6,411 nucleotides of DNA from Acidimicrobiia bacterium. GTDB taxonomy: Bacteria > Actinomycetota > Acidimicrobiia > Acidimicrobiales > AC-14. Location: the NCBI GenBank assembly GCA_019243595.1, contig JAFAUA010000229.1:1-6411 (forward strand). The letters run 5' to 3'. A model generated the notes under the pieces. The model had not been told where the DNA came from. It saw only the letters and a program-made list of their open reading frames with translations, and ran no database searches. Positions 4,016 through 6,411 of the stretch are shown here, in pieces; the first letter of the stretch is position 1; the number at the start of each line of letters is the position of its first letter. A program made the position numbers and the translations under genes.

Positions 4016-6277
4016 GTGCGACCCGAGCTCGATGACCTGGTGACGGAACTGGCTGGCGGAGGCCAGCTCGTTCACCTCGAACGCATCCCGCCGCGCCCGG
4101 CCCGCACCGCATCCACCGCCCGCCCGCTGGCTCCGGCGGTCGCCCACTTGGTTCCGGACGGCGGGCTCTGGACGCACCAGGCGGTCGCCATCGATCTGGC
4201 CCGCGACCGCCGCTCGGTCGCCGTCGCCACGGGCACGGCGTCGGGAAAATCGCTTTGCTATCAGCTGCCGATCGCCGAGGCCGCGGTCGACAACCCACCA
4301 GGGACGGCGCTCCTCGTCTTCCCGACCAAGGCCCTCGCCCAGGACCAGCTCCGGGCTCTGGCTGCCATGGAGGTGCTCGGACTGGTGCCGGTCACCTATG
4401 ACGGCGACACACCGGCGAACGAACGCACGTGGGCCCGGCGCCACGCCAACGTGGTGCTCACCAACCCCGACATGCTGCACGTCGGGATCCTCCCTCACCA
4501 CGGCCGCTGGGCCACGTTCCTCATGCGCCTGCGCTATGTGGTGCTCGACGAAGTGCACACACTGCGCGGCGTCTTCGGGTCGCACGTCGCCCACCTGCTG
4601 CGGAGGCTGCGCCGGCTGTGTGCCCATTACGGATCCGATCCAACGTTCGTCTTCGGGTCGGCGACGATCGGCAAGCCCGCCGAGCTGGCGTCGGCCCTGT
4701 GCGGGCTCCCGGTGACCGAGGTGGACGACGACGGCTCGCCCCGCGGCGAGCGCCTGTTCGCACTCTGGAACCCACCCCTCACCGACGAGCGCGCCGGCAC
4801 ACGCGCGTCGAGCAACATCGAGACCGCCGACGTGCTGAACGCGTTGGTGACCGGCGGCTACCGGGGCATCGCCTTCGCCCGCAGCCGCAAAGGTTCGGAG
4901 CTGGTTGCCTCCTATGCCCGGAGGCGGCTGCCGCCGGAGCTGCAGTCGCTGGTACGGCCCTACCGCGGCGGCTACCTCGCCGCCGAGCGGCGGGAGATCG
5001 AGACCGAGCTGTTCGAAGGGCGGCTGGCCGGCGTCGTGGCGACGAGCGCGTTGGAGCTCGGCATCGACGTCGGCACGCTCGACGCGTGCATCCTCGACGG
5101 GTTCCCGGGAACGATCGCCTCGATGTGGCAACAGGCCGGCCGGGCCGGGCGGTCACGGCAGCGATCACTCGCCGTCCTGGTCGCCGGTGAGGACCAGCTC
5201 GACCAGTGGCTGATGGCGCACCCCACCGAGGTGTTCACGCGGCCACCAGAGCCCGCGGTGGTGAACCCGTCCAACCCCTTCGTGCTTCTCCCCCACGTGG
5301 CGTGCGCCGCCTACGAGAAGCCGGTCGTGCCCGAGGACGAGGCGTACTGGGCCGACCTGGGCGACGGCGTCTTCGAGGACGCCGTGCGCCAGCTCGTCGT
5401 CGACGACCGACTGCGCGTGCGGGGTGGGCGGGGCTTCTACGCCGGGCAGGGGGCGCCCGCATCGAGCGTGGGTCTGCGGACAGGCTCGTCGTCCGAATAC
5501 ACCATCGTCGACGACGACGGACGGCTGATCGGCACGGTCGACGAGAGCCGGGCCTACGGGTTGGTGCACCCGGGCGCCCTCTACCTGCACCAGGGCCAGC
5601 AGTACCGGGTCACCGAGCTCGACCTCGACGACCGAGCCGCGATCGTCACGCCCAGCCGGGCCGACGAGTACACCCAGGCGCGCACCGACACCGACATCCG
5701 CATCATCTCGAGCGACGACACGGTGGAAATCGGTCGGGCGCATCTGTCGCTCGGCGCCGTCGAGGTCACCGAGCAGGTCGTGGGGTTTCAGCGCAAGCAC
5801 CTGTCCACCGGTGAGGTGCTCGGCATCGAGGATCTCGACCTGCCGCCGACGCGGCTCGTGACGCGCGCCTTCTGGTACACGGTCGGCGACGACATCCTCC
5901 GCGATGCGCGCCTCACGCCTGTTCGGGTGCCCGGAACCGTGCACGCCGCCGAGCACGCAGGCATCGGCATCTTGCCGCTCTTCACGATCTGCGACCGGTG
6001 GGACGTCGGTGGCGTGTCGACCAACTGGCAGCCTCAGACCGGTATGGCGACGATCGTCATCTACGACGGTTACCCCGGAGGGGCGGGCATCGCCGAGCTC
6101 GGGTTCGCCGCCGGTCGCCGCCACGTGGAAGCGACCCTCGAGGTGGTGTCGAACTGCCCCTGCGACGCCGGATGTCCGTCGTGCGTCCAGTCGCCGAAGT
6201 GCGGCAACTGGAACGAACCCCTCGACAAGGCGGGGGCCGTCGCCCTGCTGTCTACGATTCTCGGGGTCGCGACTTAG
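4016..6277 (+). CDS. mrfA: SF2 DEAD/DEAH-type helicase with C-terminal cysteine cluster, MrfA/YprA family
   Basis: ATP-dependent DNA helicase, 753 residues, against about 749 for Bacillus MrfA, which works in UvrABC-independent mitomycin C damage repair with the nuclease MrfB. Motifs in order are THQ (53-55), Walker A TGTASGKS (72-79, K78), FPTKALAQDQ (102-111), TNPDMLH (149-155), DEVH (178-181), SAT (215-217), a RGGYLAAERREIE stretch, TSALELGIDVG and motif VI QQAGRAGRS (about 373-381). The C-terminal DUF1998-type region contains YDGYPGGAG and a cysteine cluster, C714, C716, C720, C723 and C729, likely Zn binding. The GTG at 4016 places the first leucines and the ERIPPRPA segment in line with the Bacillus N-terminus (HEIEPREA); GTG 3968 and GTG 4040 are alternatives. 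There is no obvious ribosome binding site. No mrfB-like gene is in the window. The M. tuberculosis counterpart is probably Rv3649. The stop overlaps the convergent gene's stop. Confidence 0.93.
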   Translation: MRPELDDLVTELAGGGQLVHLERIPPRPARTASTARPLAPAVAHLVPDGGLWTHQAVAIDLARDRRSVAVATGTASGKSLCYQLPIAEAAVDNPPGTALLVFPTKALAQDQLRALAAMEVLGLVPVTYDGDTPANERTWARRHANVVLTNPDMLHVGILPHHGRWATFLMRLRYVVLDEVHTLRGVFGSHVAHLLRRLRRLCAHYGSDPTFVFGSATIGKPAELASALCGLPVTEVDDDGSPRGERLFALWNPPLTDERAGTRASSNIETADVLNALVTGGYRGIAFARSRKGSELVASYARRRLPPELQSLVRPYRGGYLAAERREIETELFEGRLAGVVATSALELGIDVGTLDACILDGFPGTIASMWQQAGRAGRSRQRSLAVLVAGEDQLDQWLMAHPTEVFTRPPEPAVVNPSNPFVLLPHVACAAYEKPVVPEDEAYWADLGDGVFEDAVRQLVVDDRLRVRGGRGFYAGQGAPASSVGLRTGSSSEYTIVDDDGRLIGTVDESRAYGLVHPGALYLHQGQQYRVTELDLDDRAAIVTPSRADEYTQARTDTDIRIISSDDTVEIGRAHLSLGAVEVTEQVVGFQRKHLSTGEVLGIEDLDLPPTRLVTRAFWYTVGDDILRDARLTPVRVPGTVHAAEHAGIGILPLFTICDRWDVGGVSTNWQPQTGMATIVIYDGYPGGAGIAELGFAAGRRHVEATLEVVSNCPCDAGCPSCVQSPKCGNWNEPLDKAGAVALLSTILGVAT

Positions 6278-6411
6278 GCGATCGGCGTCAGGTTGCTCGG
6301 CGGTTCGTCGAGGCGCTGCTTGAAGTAGCGCAGGTGCAGGGCGCCGAGGACCAGCACGGCGGCGCCGGCGACCGGGATGAGGACGCCCTTGTTGGTGCTC
6401 TTGTGGCGACC
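6274..6411 (-). CDS. C-terminal fragment of an unrecognised membrane-anchored protein
   Basis: A stop-free minus-strand frame enters from the right edge and ends at TAA (6276-6274), giving 45 residues. It begins with a basic, polar run (GRHKSTNKG), then one hydrophobic segment (VLIPVAGAAVLVLGALHL), a basic cluster (RYFKQR) and a short acidic/proline tail ending LTPIA. This arrangement suggests a single transmembrane helix near the C-terminus, with the RYFKQR side cytoplasmic by the positive-inside rule, as in a tail anchor or the last helix of a larger membrane protein. I do not recognise the family. That it is coding rests on the open frame, the GC-rich third positions and the clean convergent fit with the helicase gene. 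Confidence 0.6.
   Translation of the reverse strand, partial: GRHKSTNKGVLIPVAGAAVLVLGALHLRYFKQRLDEPPSNLTPIA

Noticed and set aside
3956..5131. A 391-codon minus-strand open frame opposite the helicase N-terminal half
   Set aside because: All SF2 motifs are on the plus strand; the antisense frame has biased Arg/Ala/Gly/Pro composition and no domain signature.
5165..6124. A 319-codon minus-strand open frame opposite the helicase C-terminal half
   Set aside because: Antisense to the conserved helicase C-terminal region, with low-complexity content and no ribosome binding site tied to a plausible start.

Overview
This is a high-GC (visibly about 65-70% G+C) bacterial chromosomal window with GTG starts, tight gene packing and several overlaps. 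It is most consistent with an actinobacterium. The block formed by a divergent APC/KUP-type permease, two TrkA-type RCK genes and a convergent small OB-fold gene resembles the Mycobacterium tuberculosis Rv2690c - ceoB - ceoC - (Rv2693c) - Rv2694c neighbourhood, recalled from memory. A deep-branching group such as Acidimicrobiia is possible, but the sequence alone cannot fix the class.

Region 1 (1-2766) is a potassium homeostasis block. A KimA-family K+ importer reads leftwards off the window (1351 to beyond 1). It diverges across an 84-bp gap from two translationally coupled RCK/TrkA genes (1436-2098 and 2095-2766) that share an ATGA overlap. No TrkH/KtrB-type pore gene lies between or beside them here. 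The two cytosolic regulators are therefore adjacent to a KimA-like carrier, not to a Trk channel.

Region 2 (2772-3944, minus strand) looks like one operon read right to left. It encodes a STAS anti-sigma factor antagonist (RsbV/SpoIIAA-like), a GHKL anti-sigma serine kinase (RsbW/SpoIIAB-like) and a small OB-fold protein. No sigma factor gene follows, so the target of this partner-switching pair is encoded elsewhere. The operon ends only 5 bp from the stop of the second RCK gene.

Region 3 (3945-4015) is a 71-bp divergent control region. It holds a SigF/SigB-like promoter match facing the STAS gene, a perfect 8-bp inverted repeat over that promoter, a strong Shine-Dalgarno sequence that can fold on itself, and a -10-like box just before the GTG of the rightward gene.

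Region 4 (4016-6277) is a complete SF2 helicase of the MrfA/YprA family with a C-terminal cysteine cluster, implicated in DNA repair in Bacillus. Its stop codon overlaps the stop of a convergent minus-strand gene (6274-6411, partial), of which only a C-terminal membrane segment and tail are visible.

The window is mostly ordinary conserved chromosome. The parts most worth a second look are the divergent control region at 3945-4015, the sigma-less partner switch joined to an OB-fold gene, and the KimA/RCK pairing. I see no mobile elements, CRISPR arrays, tRNA or rRNA genes. There is no gene-free stretch longer than 300 bases.
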